From: an uncultured Lachnospiraceae bacterium
GTDB lineage: Bacteria > Bacillota > Clostridia > Lachnospirales > Lachnospiraceae
Direction: 5' to 3'
Length of the DNA: 32,790 bases
Assembly: GCA_947574135.1 (NCBI GenBank)
Contig: CANPIM010000038.1
Span: 1 to 32,790, forward strand
Within the stretch, counting starts at the first letter, position 1. Every line of letters begins with the position of its first letter. Of this stretch, positions 8,672 through 15,759 are shown in pieces. Under the pieces are notes generated by a model. It did no database searches, was not told where the DNA came from, and saw only the letters and a list, made by a program, of their open reading frames with translations. The position numbers and the translations under genes were made by a program.

Positions 8672-9304
8672 GCTTCCCTCCGACCCGTCGGAATATTCCT
8701 CCAGATAGGAAACAGAGAGCTCTCTGTTTCCGGCGGGTATCTCATAAATCATATGATACTCCACGGTCTCATCCTCCTCCAGCCAGAACTCCTCCGGCAT
8801 CACCTCGGGATTGTCCTCCGCCAGCTCAGACAGGCCAAAGCGGTAATCATCATCCCCTTCTCCACCCCACTGAATCTGGAAATCCGTATTGTACATCGGG
8901 ATCTGGTCCCAAAAGGTATTGGTCAGGGTGATGGTCACATCCACCAGCTCCGTATCCGGCGACGGATCATAACCGCCGTAGCTCTCTACAATACGGGCCG
9001 CATCCACCCGCATATCAAAAAACACATTTTCCAGGGTATCTCCGATCCCGCCGTCATAAAAGCCGCCTTCCATCTCCTTGCTCAGACCTCCATCTTCAGA
9101 AAAATACTGATCGATGAGATCCTCAATCTCCTGATTCCAGTCGTCATCCCAGTCATCATCCCAATCGTCATCCGGTCCAAAGCCATACAGTTCATCATAG
9201 CTATATCTGGGCAGCCGGCTTCCGTCCTCCGGCGGCGTCTCACAGCCTGTCAGAAGAGCTCCCAGCAAAACCGTAAGCCCGATATACCTCCATTTTCCCT
9301 TCAT
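8630..9304 (-). CDS. Putative lipoprotein with acidic Asp/Trp repeat
   Basis: A 224-residue exported protein. A signal peptide with lipobox LLTGC (Cys21 the lipidation site) is clear. Three tandem copies of DDDW sit at about residues 45-56, followed by an acidic segment. The C-terminal two thirds (VDVTITLTNTFWDQIPMYNTDF and later LEEDETVEYHMIYEIPAGN) look like the Ig-like fold seen in DUF4352/DUF5067-type lipoproteins; that is similarity by eye only. No function is assigned. It is monocistronic with a good promoter of its own. The last 42 bp overlap the NUDIX gene tail to tail. Confidence 0.8.
   Translation of the reverse strand: MKGKWRYIGLTVLLGALLTGCETPPEDGSRLPRYSYDELYGFGPDDDWDDDWDDDWNQEIEDLIDQYFSEDGGLSKEMEGGFYDGGIGDTLENVFFDMRVDAARIVESYGGYDPSPDTELVDVTITLTNTFWDQIPMYNTDFQIQWGGEGDDDYRFGLSELAEDNPEVMPEEFWLEEDETVEYHMIYEIPAGNRELSVSYLEEYSDGSEGSLYVIFFEPEVWVI
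9137..9172 (-). repeat. Three 12-nt tandem repeats encoding DDDW
   Basis: Three consecutive near-identical 12-nt units encode three DDDW tetrapeptides within the lipoprotein. The units differ only at synonymous third positions (GTC/ATC on the plus strand), so the repeat is exact in protein. It may vary in copy number between strains. Confidence 0.8.
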
Positions 9305-9339
9305 AGAGCCTATGCCCCCTCTTCCCTTGTATTACCTTT

Positions 9340-9368
9340 ATTCTATCACATGGCAGGCGTGATGTCCA
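9340..9368 (-). promoter_or_regulatory. Sigma-A promoter of the lipoprotein gene
   Basis: On the minus strand, TGGACA (9363-9368) and TAGAAT (9340-9345) are separated by exactly 17 bp. A TG dinucleotide one base before the -10 makes it an extended -10 promoter. It ends 36 nt before the lipoprotein start codon. Confidence 0.7.
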
Positions 9369-9448
9369 TATTGTTGACGGGGAAAAATCAATCCGGAACA
9401 TGCCTGAAGCAAAATCTGAACATGATCTACCAATGTTCCTTGGTTTTG

Positions 9449-9457
9449 TGTTATACT
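9449..9457 (+). promoter_or_regulatory. Extended -10 promoter of the DUF3786 gene
   Basis: TGTTATACT on the plus strand is an extended -10 element (TG-n-TATACT). The matching -35 region is weak. It leaves an untranslated leader of about 75 nt before the ATG at 9539. No other plus-strand promoter is apparent between the divergent lipoprotein gene and this gene. Confidence 0.5.
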
Positions 9458-9538
9458 GTTTTATAGGATTTTACTTGCAGGCCAATTTATTGCTGCAGAT
9501 AAACGAAATAACCAGATGCTTTAGAAAAGAGGATGTTT

Positions 9539-10222
9539 ATGAGTGTAAATTATCATGCCTTTCAGAGCAGGGGTTTTCTCTTCTCTGAATACGAAGCTGT
9601 ATCCCAGCAGTGGCGGTCACGGTTTTCCCATTTTGACCCTGCGCGTATTATAAAGATTCTGGATTTAAAGCGGGATGATACCTGTCTCTACCTGTCCTAT
9701 TTTCAGACTCCCTATCGGCTGCGGCTCCAGGATGGATGGCTGGAGAAGGAAACCAGGGACGGCTGGAGCGATGCTCTGTATTTTAATGAGACCATGAGCA
9801 TCTATCATCTTCTCCACTATACAAAGGATTTTCCCCGCACCGGCGGCGCCTGGGTTTCCAATGAATCCCTGGACGGCGCAGGCTCCCGCCAGCCCATGCC
9901 GGATCCCCTTCTGGTTCCCTTTGCCCGGAAATTTACCCAGAAGGCCCATCTGCTGCAAAGAGCCTGCGAAGGGTTGGGCGGAAAAAAGCTTACCAGCGGA
10001 GATGTCTCCTATGAATTTTCTGCCTTTCCCCAGATTCCCATACGGCTGGTTTTCTGGGACTCTGACGAGGACTTTCCCGCCCAGCTTCAAGCCCTGGTGG
10101 AAAAAACCGTCACGGATTATGTCCATTTTGAGACTACAGGCTGTATTCTCTCAGATTTGCTGGAGAAGCTGGAAGGAGAGGGGAGCTACAATGGACAAGG
10201 ACATAAAAATGGGATGGTCTGA
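9539..10222 (+). CDS. DUF3786 domain-containing protein
   Basis: A 227-residue soluble protein. The C-terminal segment YEFSAFPQIPIRLVFWDSDE followed by EDFPAQLQALVEK is typical of DUF3786 proteins of anaerobes, some of which carry Fe-S or corrinoid-associated domains. Here only the DUF is seen and no cysteine cluster is present. The function is unknown. I chose the ATG at 9539 over one at 9533 because AGAGG lies 6 nt before the former and overlaps the latter. Its own promoter lies upstream and a likely terminator downstream, so it is probably transcribed alone. Confidence 0.8.
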   Translation: MSVNYHAFQSRGFLFSEYEAVSQQWRSRFSHFDPARIIKILDLKRDDTCLYLSYFQTPYRLRLQDGWLEKETRDGWSDALYFNETMSIYHLLHYTKDFPRTGGAWVSNESLDGAGSRQPMPDPLLVPFARKFTQKAHLLQRACEGLGGKKLTSGDVSYEFSAFPQIPIRLVFWDSDEDFPAQLQALVEKTVTDYVHFETTGCILSDLLEKLEGEGSYNGQGHKNGMV

Positions 10223-10263
10223 CGGCGGCTGTCCAATTCCTCAATCTGGGCGTCCTCCTATTG

Positions 10264-10296
10264 CCGCCAAAATGAAAAGGCGCGGTTTTTTCTTTT
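10264..10296 (+). terminator. Likely Rho-independent terminator after the DUF3786 gene
   Basis: CCGCC pairs with GGCGCGG (one bulged C) across a ten-base A-rich loop, followed directly by TTTTTTCTTTT on the plus strand. The stem is short. The position, 42 nt past the stop codon and before the convergent permease gene, supports it. The minus strand has no U-run, so it would work in one direction only. Confidence 0.5.
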
Positions 10297-10331
10297 CTGC
10301 CGTCGGGCAGATAAAACTTATATCAGCAATA

Positions 10332-11048
10332 TCACCGGGTACGAATCCTCTTTAATAGAACTCCGCATAATATAAACGCTATGAGGAAAATACCGAGCAA
10401 GGGGCAGATCCTTTGCAGAGAAAGGGCAGAGTCAGTCATTAATTCATATCCCCATGTTGCTGGAAATAGTTTTCCGGCAATGGCAAATGCCTGTGGAAGC
10501 ATTTCCCTTGGAAACATAATTCCAGACAACATTGTGGACGGGAGAAAAAGCAAGATAGAAAACATGGATGTATTTGCAGTATCTTTTACAGCCAATCCGA
10601 TGATGCTGGCAACACTGAGGGAAACAGCAAGCAAGATAACCAGCCCGCCTAAATATGTTTCCAGATGCTCTGGAATCTTTGCATCAAAGAGCATCGGTGC
10701 CATTACATAGAGAATGGCGCTCATGACGAGCAAATGCACAAACGCAGAAATATTTATCAAAGCCAGCCCCAACCACAGGGGCACACCATTTGCCTGATAA
10801 GCGTTTTTTATATCGCTCCGATATATTTCTGCAAGAGAGGGCGGCAATCCAATCAGGGCGCCCATGGTAACGGCAAAGACGGTCATGGACTGGATCAGCG
10901 TCTCTTTGCTCTCCGGCATGACAGATGTAAAAATCCCGCCCATAACCGCAAAGAACAGGAGTGGAACCGCATAACAGGTAATCAGCATGGTTCGGCTGCG
11001 CAAGTCCAGTTTCCACTGCAATGTAACTCCATATAAAAATCCCTTCAC
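10332..11048 (-). CDS. ABC-2-type transporter permease
   Basis: A 238-residue integral membrane protein with about six predicted helices (for example MLITCYAVPLLFFAVMGGIF, MTVFAVTMGALIGLPPSLAE, LVILLAVSLSVASIIGLAV and FLIAFILCGVLL). LPSTMLSGIMFPREMLPQAF is a typical ABC-2 family motif. It should pair with the ATPase encoded 3 nt upstream to form an efflux pump. It starts at a GTG with GGGAG 8 nt before it. The last gene of the MerR-ABC cassette; no terminator on its strand is obvious. Confidence 0.88.
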   Translation of the reverse strand: MKGFLYGVTLQWKLDLRSRTMLITCYAVPLLFFAVMGGIFTSVMPESKETLIQSMTVFAVTMGALIGLPPSLAEIYRSDIKNAYQANGVPLWLGLALINISAFVHLLVMSAILYVMAPMLFDAKIPEHLETYLGGLVILLAVSLSVASIIGLAVKDTANTSMFSILLFLPSTMLSGIMFPREMLPQAFAIAGKLFPATWGYELMTDSALSLQRICPLLGIFLIAFILCGVLLKRIRTR

Positions 11049-11051
11049 TTC

Positions 11052-11861
11052 CTATTCTCCCTTCGCAATTTTCAGAAAATGCTGTTCCAATGACCCGCGG
11101 TCAACCCGAATGTCTTGGATGACAATATCCTTTTCCTGATAATTTTTGAGTATTGTTATCAGGCTGGCTCTAATATCCTCTGATTCATAAGTCTCTAAGC
11201 CTTGCCCTGTCCGAATTTGGATGTTATAGTGCTTTCCGATTTTTTCGGTCAACGCCATAACTGTTCCGGCAAACGCGATCTCCCCACCCTTAAGAATGGC
11301 AATGCTGTCACATAGGCTTTCTACCTCGGCCATGTCATGGCTGGCTAAAAGAATGGTTTTTCCCTGCGCTTTTAAATTGCGAATATATGCATGGAGAGAA
11401 ATTCGGCCCTCAATGTCAAGTCCGGCCGTGGGTTCATCAAGGAACACAATATCCGGGTCGCCAATTAGCGCCAGCGCCAGATGAAGTCGCCGCTTCTGTC
11501 CGGTGGACATTTCCTGGTACTGCTTATTCGCAATGTTATCTACACCCAATGCCGCCAGCATAGAGGCCTCTGCAGTCTTTCGGTTCCACTTTGCAAAAAG
11601 CCGCACAGCTTCCGCCCCCTTGATGTGTGCGGGCAATGCTTCCGACTGCAACTGAATCCCAATTCTGCCGTTTACAGATATGGTTCCGCCATCATACTTT
11701 CGAAGCCCCTCCATACATTCCAGGGTTGTGGTTTTCCCCGCGCCGTTTACGCCTAACAGCGCAAAAATATCTCCCCGGCGTACACACAGGTCAATTCCTT
11801 TTAAGACCACTTTTTCACCGTAGCTTTTACGCAATCCCTTCACTTCTAACGCATTTGTCAT
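11052..11861 (-). CDS. ABC transporter ATP-binding protein
   Basis: A 269-residue nucleotide-binding subunit of a drug- or lipid-type exporter. Walker A GVNGAGKT is at residues 37-44. The signature is degenerate, STGQKRRLHLALAL in place of LSGGQ. Walker B with D-loop is DIVFLDEPTAGLD, and the switch histidine is in LASHDMAEVE. The length and C-terminal extension fit the DrrA/CcmA-like group. The ATG overlaps the MerR stop codon (ATGA) and has GGAGG upstream, so translation is coupled to the regulator. Base composition looks more AT-rich than the flanking genes. Confidence 0.92.
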   Translation of the reverse strand: MTNALEVKGLRKSYGEKVVLKGIDLCVRRGDIFALLGVNGAGKTTTLECMEGLRKYDGGTISVNGRIGIQLQSEALPAHIKGAEAVRLFAKWNRKTAEASMLAALGVDNIANKQYQEMSTGQKRRLHLALALIGDPDIVFLDEPTAGLDIEGRISLHAYIRNLKAQGKTILLASHDMAEVESLCDSIAILKGGEIAFAGTVMALTEKIGKHYNIQIRTGQGLETYESEDIRASLITILKNYQEKDIVIQDIRVDRGSLEQHFLKIAKGE

Positions 11862-12658
11862 GGAATCGCCTCCTGAAATGGGTTTATCCCTTCACTTGAA
11901 AAATACGCGCTCAATGCCGGTTCAATAAAGGCGTTTGCTTTGGCTTGCTTCTGCGTCCACTCCTGACCGAATTCCTCACTCTGTCCCATCTTTATGAGTT
12001 TCGGAAGCATATGGGGATCCCCGCCGGTGAATTCCATAATCAAGGCCCAGTAATCCTTTGCAAACTGCTGTCCCCGCTGGCCCCCTGCCGGTATACCATC
12101 TGCTAGCAGCTGCGTCGCCTCATCCTGCAGACGCAGGAACCGCTGCATAAACACAATGCCGCTCTCTTTGTCGAATCGGTTGCGGATGTGATCCAATGTT
12201 TCGCTGTCAAAATGCTTAATAAGCCAGTAAAAGCTGTTCTTCATTTCCAGATTCACGAGAATGTCCGCATACTTTTTGAAATCTACCGATTGCATTTCCA
12301 GCACCTCGGTTTTCAGCGCCTCAATTCTTGAGAGTGATTCTGTCAGACTTGCAATTTTCTCCCGGACAATAGCCGCCTGCTCAGACAAAACCTGCGCCAC
12401 ACCTGCCGGAGTATCCAGCGGAATCAATCTGTCTCTGATGTCATCCAGGGAAAAACCCAGATGCTTCAGGGATAGTATTTGGTGGAGCTTGATAATGTCT
12501 TTATCGGTATATAGCCTGCGGCCACCTTCACTCATAGCTGACGGTGAGAGCAGTCCTTCCTTGTCATAATGCTGTAAGGTTCTGACCGTTACTCCCATTT
12601 TCTTTGCAACTGCACCTGCGGTCATATATCCCTGTGGAATCGCTCGGTATCTTTCCAC
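11858..12658 (-). CDS. MerR-family regulator with TipAS-like ligand domain
   Basis: A 266-residue transcription activator. The N-terminal winged helix is MTAGAVAKKMGVTVRTLQHYDKEG with GGRRLYTDKDI. A long dimerisation helix follows. The C-terminal half (WALIMEFTGGD, then EWTQKQAKANAFIEPALSAYF) resembles the antibiotic-recognition fold of TipAS/Mta proteins. I set the start at the GTG at 12658 because AAGGAGG lies 10 nt upstream and the N-terminus then matches relatives; longer readings pass through the promoter and operator. The product is predicted to twist its own 19-bp-spaced promoter on binding drug and so induce the ABC genes. The ligand is unknown. Confidence 0.88.
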   Translation of the reverse strand: MERYRAIPQGYMTAGAVAKKMGVTVRTLQHYDKEGLLSPSAMSEGGRRLYTDKDIIKLHQILSLKHLGFSLDDIRDRLIPLDTPAGVAQVLSEQAAIVREKIASLTESLSRIEALKTEVLEMQSVDFKKYADILVNLEMKNSFYWLIKHFDSETLDHIRNRFDKESGIVFMQRFLRLQDEATQLLADGIPAGGQRGQQFAKDYWALIMEFTGGDPHMLPKLIKMGQSEEFGQEWTQKQAKANAFIEPALSAYFSSEGINPFQEAIP

Positions 12659-12681
12659 GTTCCAAACACCTCCTTGCGGGT

Positions 12682-12712
12682 AGTATACTTCATTACGCTG
12701 CGTCATGAGCAA
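12682..12712 (-). promoter_or_regulatory. MerR-type promoter with 19-bp spacer
   Basis: On the minus strand, TTGCTC (12707-12712) and TATACT (12682-12687) are separated by 19 bp rather than 17. Over-long spacers are the hallmark of promoters activated by MerR-family proteins, which untwist the DNA to realign the boxes. The GTG start of the regulator lies 24 nt beyond, so the promoter should drive the whole three-gene cassette. Confidence 0.8.
12691..12707. promoter_or_regulatory. Operator palindrome of the MerR-type regulator
   Basis: The 17-bp sequence CATTACGCTGCGTCATG reads the same on both strands except at the central base and one symmetric pair: CAT-ACGC-GCGT-ATG. It fills the spacer between the -35 and -10 boxes of the cassette promoter, exactly where MerR-family dimers bind. 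Autoregulation is therefore expected. Confidence 0.8.
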
Positions 12713-12777
12713 GACCTTTTTTGTATTTTCATGTATTATGGGCAAATCTTTTGGGAAGGGATAGGTTTTTCCATACA

Positions 12778-12809
12778 AAAAAGCTGGAAGGAATATCCCT
12801 TCCAGCTTT
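12778..12809 (-). terminator. Rho-independent terminator after tRNA-Leu
   Basis: A stem of about 12 bp, AAGCTGGAAGG pairing with CCTTCCAGCTT around a short AT loop, is followed on the minus strand by six T residues. It lies about 85 nt past the tRNA 3' end and before the MerR promoter. The plus strand also has four Ts, so it may act weakly in both directions. Confidence 0.8.
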
Positions 12810-12892
12810 TGGTTGTTGTCAGCAGCTCCCCATGGTTTTATGGGCTTGTCCATATCAGGGAATCTCTGTTCCCCGCAGCAAACTACATGTCA

Positions 12893-12975
12893 TGCAGGAG
12901 ATGGGACTTGAACCCACACATAGTCACCTACGTCAGATTTTGAGTCTGATGCGTCTGCCATTCCGCCACTCCTGC
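12893..12975 (-). tRNA. tRNA-Leu (anticodon CAA)
   Basis: The cloverleaf can be read by eye. The acceptor GCAGGAG pairs with CTCCTGC, and the anticodon stem TCAGA/TCTGA encloses CTCAAAA, giving anticodon CAA (codon UUG). A long variable arm, as in class II tRNAs, follows. The T-loop TTCAAGT is in a GTGGG/CCCAT stem. The discriminator is A and the CCA end is not encoded. A promoter lies just upstream and a strong terminator downstream. Confidence 0.95.
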
Positions 12976-12996
12976 TTATCCTTACGGACGAATTAT

Positions 12997-13025
12997 ATTC
13001 TAACACAATTTTCCTCTTCATGCAA
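12997..13025 (-). promoter_or_regulatory. Sigma-A promoter of tRNA-Leu
   Basis: TTGCAT (13020-13025) and TAGAAT (12997-13002) are separated by 17 bp on the minus strand. A TG one base before the -10 adds an extended element. The predicted start point is about 15 nt before the tRNA 5' end. It lies between rluA's stop and the tRNA. Confidence 0.75.
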
Positions 13026-13048
13026 GAACTTTTTTAATCCCACATCTC

Positions 13049-13984
13049 CTATTTTTGCGGCCTGTTTCCCCCCTGCCTCAACACCTCCAGCAAATGGACA
13101 AAATACGCTGGCAGAGGCGCCTCAAACTCCATATAGGCCCCGGTAGATGGGTGGACAAAGCCTAAAATCATGGCATGAAGGGTCTGTCCCTCCAATCGAA
13201 AGGGCGAATGAGCATTGCCATAAACAGTGTCTCCCAACAGGGGATGGCCCACGCTGGTCATATGCACCCGGATCTGATGGGTACGTCCGGTCTCCAGACA
13301 ACACTCCACATAGGTAAAGCCAAAGAAGCGCTCCAACACCCGGTAGTGGGTAACGGCTTCCTTTCCCCCCTCCCGCACCACGGCCATTTTTTTTCTGTCA
13401 ACAGGATGACGCCCTAGGGGAGCATCCACAACACCCTCCTCCTCCCGAATCACCCCGTGAACAATGGCCCGGTAGCGGCGGGTAATGCTGTGCTCCCTCA
13501 GCTGCTCCGCCAGGCAGCGGTGTGCAAGGTCATTCTTGCAGGCAATGATGACGCCAGTGGTATCCTTGTCTATGCGATGCACAATGCCTGGCCTTAAAAC
13601 TCCGTTAATGCCGGAAAGGCTCCCCCCACAGTGATAAAGAAGTCCATTGACCAGAGTGCCGCTGTAATGGCCCGGAGCCGGATGCACCACCGTATTTTTG
13701 GGCTTATTAAGCAATATGACGTCTCCATCCTCATAGAGAATATCAAGAGCCATCGGCTCCGGCACAATCTCCGGGATCACCGCCTCCGGCACCTGAAGAT
13801 AGATCTCCTCTCCCTCTTCCACCCGATAGCTGCCCTTCACAGCCCGCCCGCCGGCCAGAACTCCCTGTTCCCGAACCACCTTCTGCAGGTAGGAACGGCT
13901 TAGATCCGGAATGACCTCCGCCAGATATTTATCCAGCCGATATCCCCCATAGGCTTCCTCCACCAGGAGCCGATATTCGGTCAT
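13049..13984 (-). CDS. RluA/RluD-family pseudouridine synthase
   Basis: A 311-residue enzyme that isomerises uridine to pseudouridine in rRNA, probably in the large subunit. An N-terminal S4 RNA-binding domain (residues about 13-60, YRLDKYLAEVIPDLSRSYLQK) precedes the catalytic domain, with the RluA motif HRIDKDTTG at 136-144 and catalytic D139. LETGRTHQIRVHM and HPLLGDTVYG follow. The size and lspA neighbourhood fit YlyB/RluD of Firmicutes; the exact target uridines cannot be read from sequence. I chose the ATG at 13984 because GGGAGGG lies 6 nt upstream; the ATG two codons earlier abuts it. The last gene of the aroB-lspA-rluA run. Confidence 0.93.
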   Translation of the reverse strand: MTEYRLLVEEAYGGYRLDKYLAEVIPDLSRSYLQKVVREQGVLAGGRAVKGSYRVEEGEEIYLQVPEAVIPEIVPEPMALDILYEDGDVILLNKPKNTVVHPAPGHYSGTLVNGLLYHCGGSLSGINGVLRPGIVHRIDKDTTGVIIACKNDLAHRCLAEQLREHSITRRYRAIVHGVIREEEGVVDAPLGRHPVDRKKMAVVREGGKEAVTHYRVLERFFGFTYVECCLETGRTHQIRVHMTSVGHPLLGDTVYGNAHSPFRLEGQTLHAMILGFVHPSTGAYMEFEAPLPAYFVHLLEVLRQGGNRPQK

Positions 13985-14001
13985 ATGCATCCCTCCCCTG
14001 C

Positions 14002-14514
14002 TCAGACCTTTTTCCGGAAAAAGGAAATAAACTCCAGGTCCTCCTCCTTATAATAGAACAGGAAAAGAAACAGAAGCAAAAAGGCTGAGACAGTCACATA
14101 GCAGTCCGCCACATTGAAAATGGGAAAATCAATGAGCTCAAAATAAAAGAAATCAATGACATAGCCTCTGGCCATGCGGTCAATGAGATTTCCCACAGCC
14201 CCTGCGCTTAAAGCCACCCCAATGACCCGAAGCCAATGAAACCGTCTATCCAGGGGAATCCGGTTATACAGATAGCCGATAATCCCCAGGACGGCCAGAG
14301 TCATGATAATAAAGGTCCATTTCTGGCCCTGAAAAATCCCAAAGGCAGCTCCCCGGTTCTCCAGATAATGAAGCTTAAATACGCCGGGGATCAGGGAGAT
14401 GGACACCTGATTTTTCAGATGATTCACTGCCAGGGCCTTGGTCCACTGATCCAGCCAAATACAAATAGCCGCACAGAGAATCCCGATGATATTATAGCTC
14501 ATTCTCTTATTCAT
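14002..14514 (-). CDS. lspA: Signal peptidase II (lipoprotein)
   Basis: Membrane aspartyl protease that removes the signal peptide from diacylated prolipoproteins, such as the one encoded at 8630-9304. It has 170 residues and four predicted membrane helices. ENRGAAFG, GNLIDR, VIDF and FNVADCYV are the family motifs. The catalytic aspartates are expected in VIDF and NVAD (about 121 and 137). Its start overlaps the 3' end of aroB by 8 nt, so translation is probably coupled. rluA follows after 17 nt, the usual lspA-rluA pairing. Confidence 0.95.
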   Translation of the reverse strand: MNKRMSYNIIGILCAAICIWLDQWTKALAVNHLKNQVSISLIPGVFKLHYLENRGAAFGIFQGQKWTFIIMTLAVLGIIGYLYNRIPLDRRFHWLRVIGVALSAGAVGNLIDRMARGYVIDFFYFELIDFPIFNVADCYVTVSAFLLLFLFLFYYKEEDLEFISFFRKKV

Positions 14515-15643
14515 AAGATGCTTCCTCTACATCCCGATTAATATAATCAATGGCAGCCAAAAGCTCTTCATCCGTCACGTCTCTTACCACCACAGCTTCC
14601 CCCATAGCCTTCAGAAGCACGAATTTAATCTTCCCGGCCTCCATCTTTTTATCCATCCGGGTAGCCTCCAAAATATCTCTGCTTGCAAGGCCGCTTACCC
14701 GCACAGGAAGCCCAAAGCCGATAAACATATCCCGGATCTCCATAAATTCCTCTTCCTCCAGCCAGCCCCGCTTCCAGGACACGTAGGAGGCGGCTACCGC
14801 CCCAATAGCCACACACTCCCCGTGAAGAAGCCGGAAGTTCTTAAGCTTCTCCACCGCATGACCTATGGTATGACCGAAGTTCAGCAGCGCCCGCTCCCCC
14901 TGCTCTGTGGGATCCTTTTCCACCACGTCCCGCTTTATCTTACAGCTCTTTGCCACCATGGGCAACAGAGCGTCAAATTCCCGCTCCTCGATCCCATCCA
15001 TATGCTCTAAAAGCCATGTATAATAGGGCAGGTCTTTAATCAGGCCATGCTTTAAAACCTCCCCCATGCCTGAGGCAAACTGCCGCCTGGACAGACTCTC
15101 CAGCGTCCTAAGATTCATATACACCAGCCGTGGCATATGGAAGGCTCCCACCATATTTTTATAGGCGTCAAAATCCACCCCGGTCTTTCCCCCAATGCTG
15201 GAATCCACCTGGGCCAAGAGCGTAGTGGGCACCTGAATAAAAGCAATGCCCCGCAGATAGGTGGCCGCCGTAAAGCCGGTGAGATCCCCCACCACGCCGC
15301 CTCCCAGGGCTACCAGCACATCCTTCCTGTCAAAATGCTCCAAAATCAAGTGCTCATACAACTGGCGCACCACATCCAGGGTCTTGCTGGCCTCCCCGGC
15401 GGGAAACACAAACAGGGTTACCTCCCTGCAAACCTTTTTAAGCTCTCCCAAAACCTGCTCCTTGTACAGAGGCGCCACAGTATTATCCGTGACAATGCAG
15501 GCCCGCTTTCCCTCCAGCAGCTTGCCTCCTATCTCCGGCGCCGACAGACCGGCAAAGGTATTCGTAATCTGGATATGATAGCAAACGCTTCCATCCCGCT
15601 TTACCTCCAGGGTCGTTCCCCGGGTATCCATACAGGTATCCAT
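14507..15643 (-). CDS. aroB: 3-dehydroquinate synthase
   Basis: Second enzyme of the shikimate pathway. It converts DAHP to 3-dehydroquinate using NAD and a divalent metal. It has 378 residues, slightly above the usual 340-370. Key motifs are GGGVVGDLTGFTAATYLRG (NAD and phosphate binding), TTLLAQVDSSIGGKTGVD, EVLKHGLI, and LNFGHTIGHAVE (metal-binding His). The ATG at 15643 has AGGAGG 9 nt upstream. A second in-frame ATG four codons on lies in a 12-nt tandem duplication. No other shikimate gene is nearby; its place between ylmH and lspA is unusual compared with the Bacillus division cluster. Confidence 0.96.
   Translation of the reverse strand: MDTCMDTRGTTLEVKRDGSVCYHIQITNTFAGLSAPEIGGKLLEGKRACIVTDNTVAPLYKEQVLGELKKVCREVTLFVFPAGEASKTLDVVRQLYEHLILEHFDRKDVLVALGGGVVGDLTGFTAATYLRGIAFIQVPTTLLAQVDSSIGGKTGVDFDAYKNMVGAFHMPRLVYMNLRTLESLSRRQFASGMGEVLKHGLIKDLPYYTWLLEHMDGIEEREFDALLPMVAKSCKIKRDVVEKDPTEQGERALLNFGHTIGHAVEKLKNFRLLHGECVAIGAVAASYVSWKRGWLEEEEFMEIRDMFIGFGLPVRVSGLASRDILEATRMDKKMEAGKIKFVLLKAMGEAVVVRDVTDEELLAAIDYINRDVEEASYE
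15620..15643 (-). repeat. 12-nt tandem duplication spanning the aroB start codon
   Basis: Two adjacent 12-nt units, ATGGATACCTGT and ATGGATACCCGG, encode MDTC and MDTR. The start codon is therefore duplicated in frame. The ribosome site is best placed for the first ATG. Confidence 0.7.
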
Positions 15644-15759
15644 ACAGGTGTTCCTCCTAATTATAGTCGCTGCACGACAGCCCTAAAGGGTAAAATCCCT
15701 TCGACACACATCTCCTGAGAGGAACTTTACCGTCTAGCGCTGCCCCGGCTTTTGCTATT

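Noticed and set aside
8679..8692. TCCGAC-CC-GTCGGA palindrome near the convergent gene ends, as a terminator or operator
   Set aside because: It lies within the lipoprotein coding region, has a two-base loop and no T-tract.
10297..10310. CTGCC-GTCG-GGCAG hairpin as a terminator for the ABC permease gene
   Set aside because: Neither strand has a U-run after it; the stem is only 5 bp.
12893..12975. tRNA-Leu as an attachment site for an integrated element carrying the MerR-ABC cassette
   Set aside because: No integrase gene and no direct repeat of the tRNA 3' end was seen on the other side of the cassette.
15660..15665. TATAAT on the minus strand just upstream of aroB, as a possible promoter
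   Set aside because: Transcription would start inside the AGGAGG ribosome site, and no -35 box lies 16-18 bp upstream.
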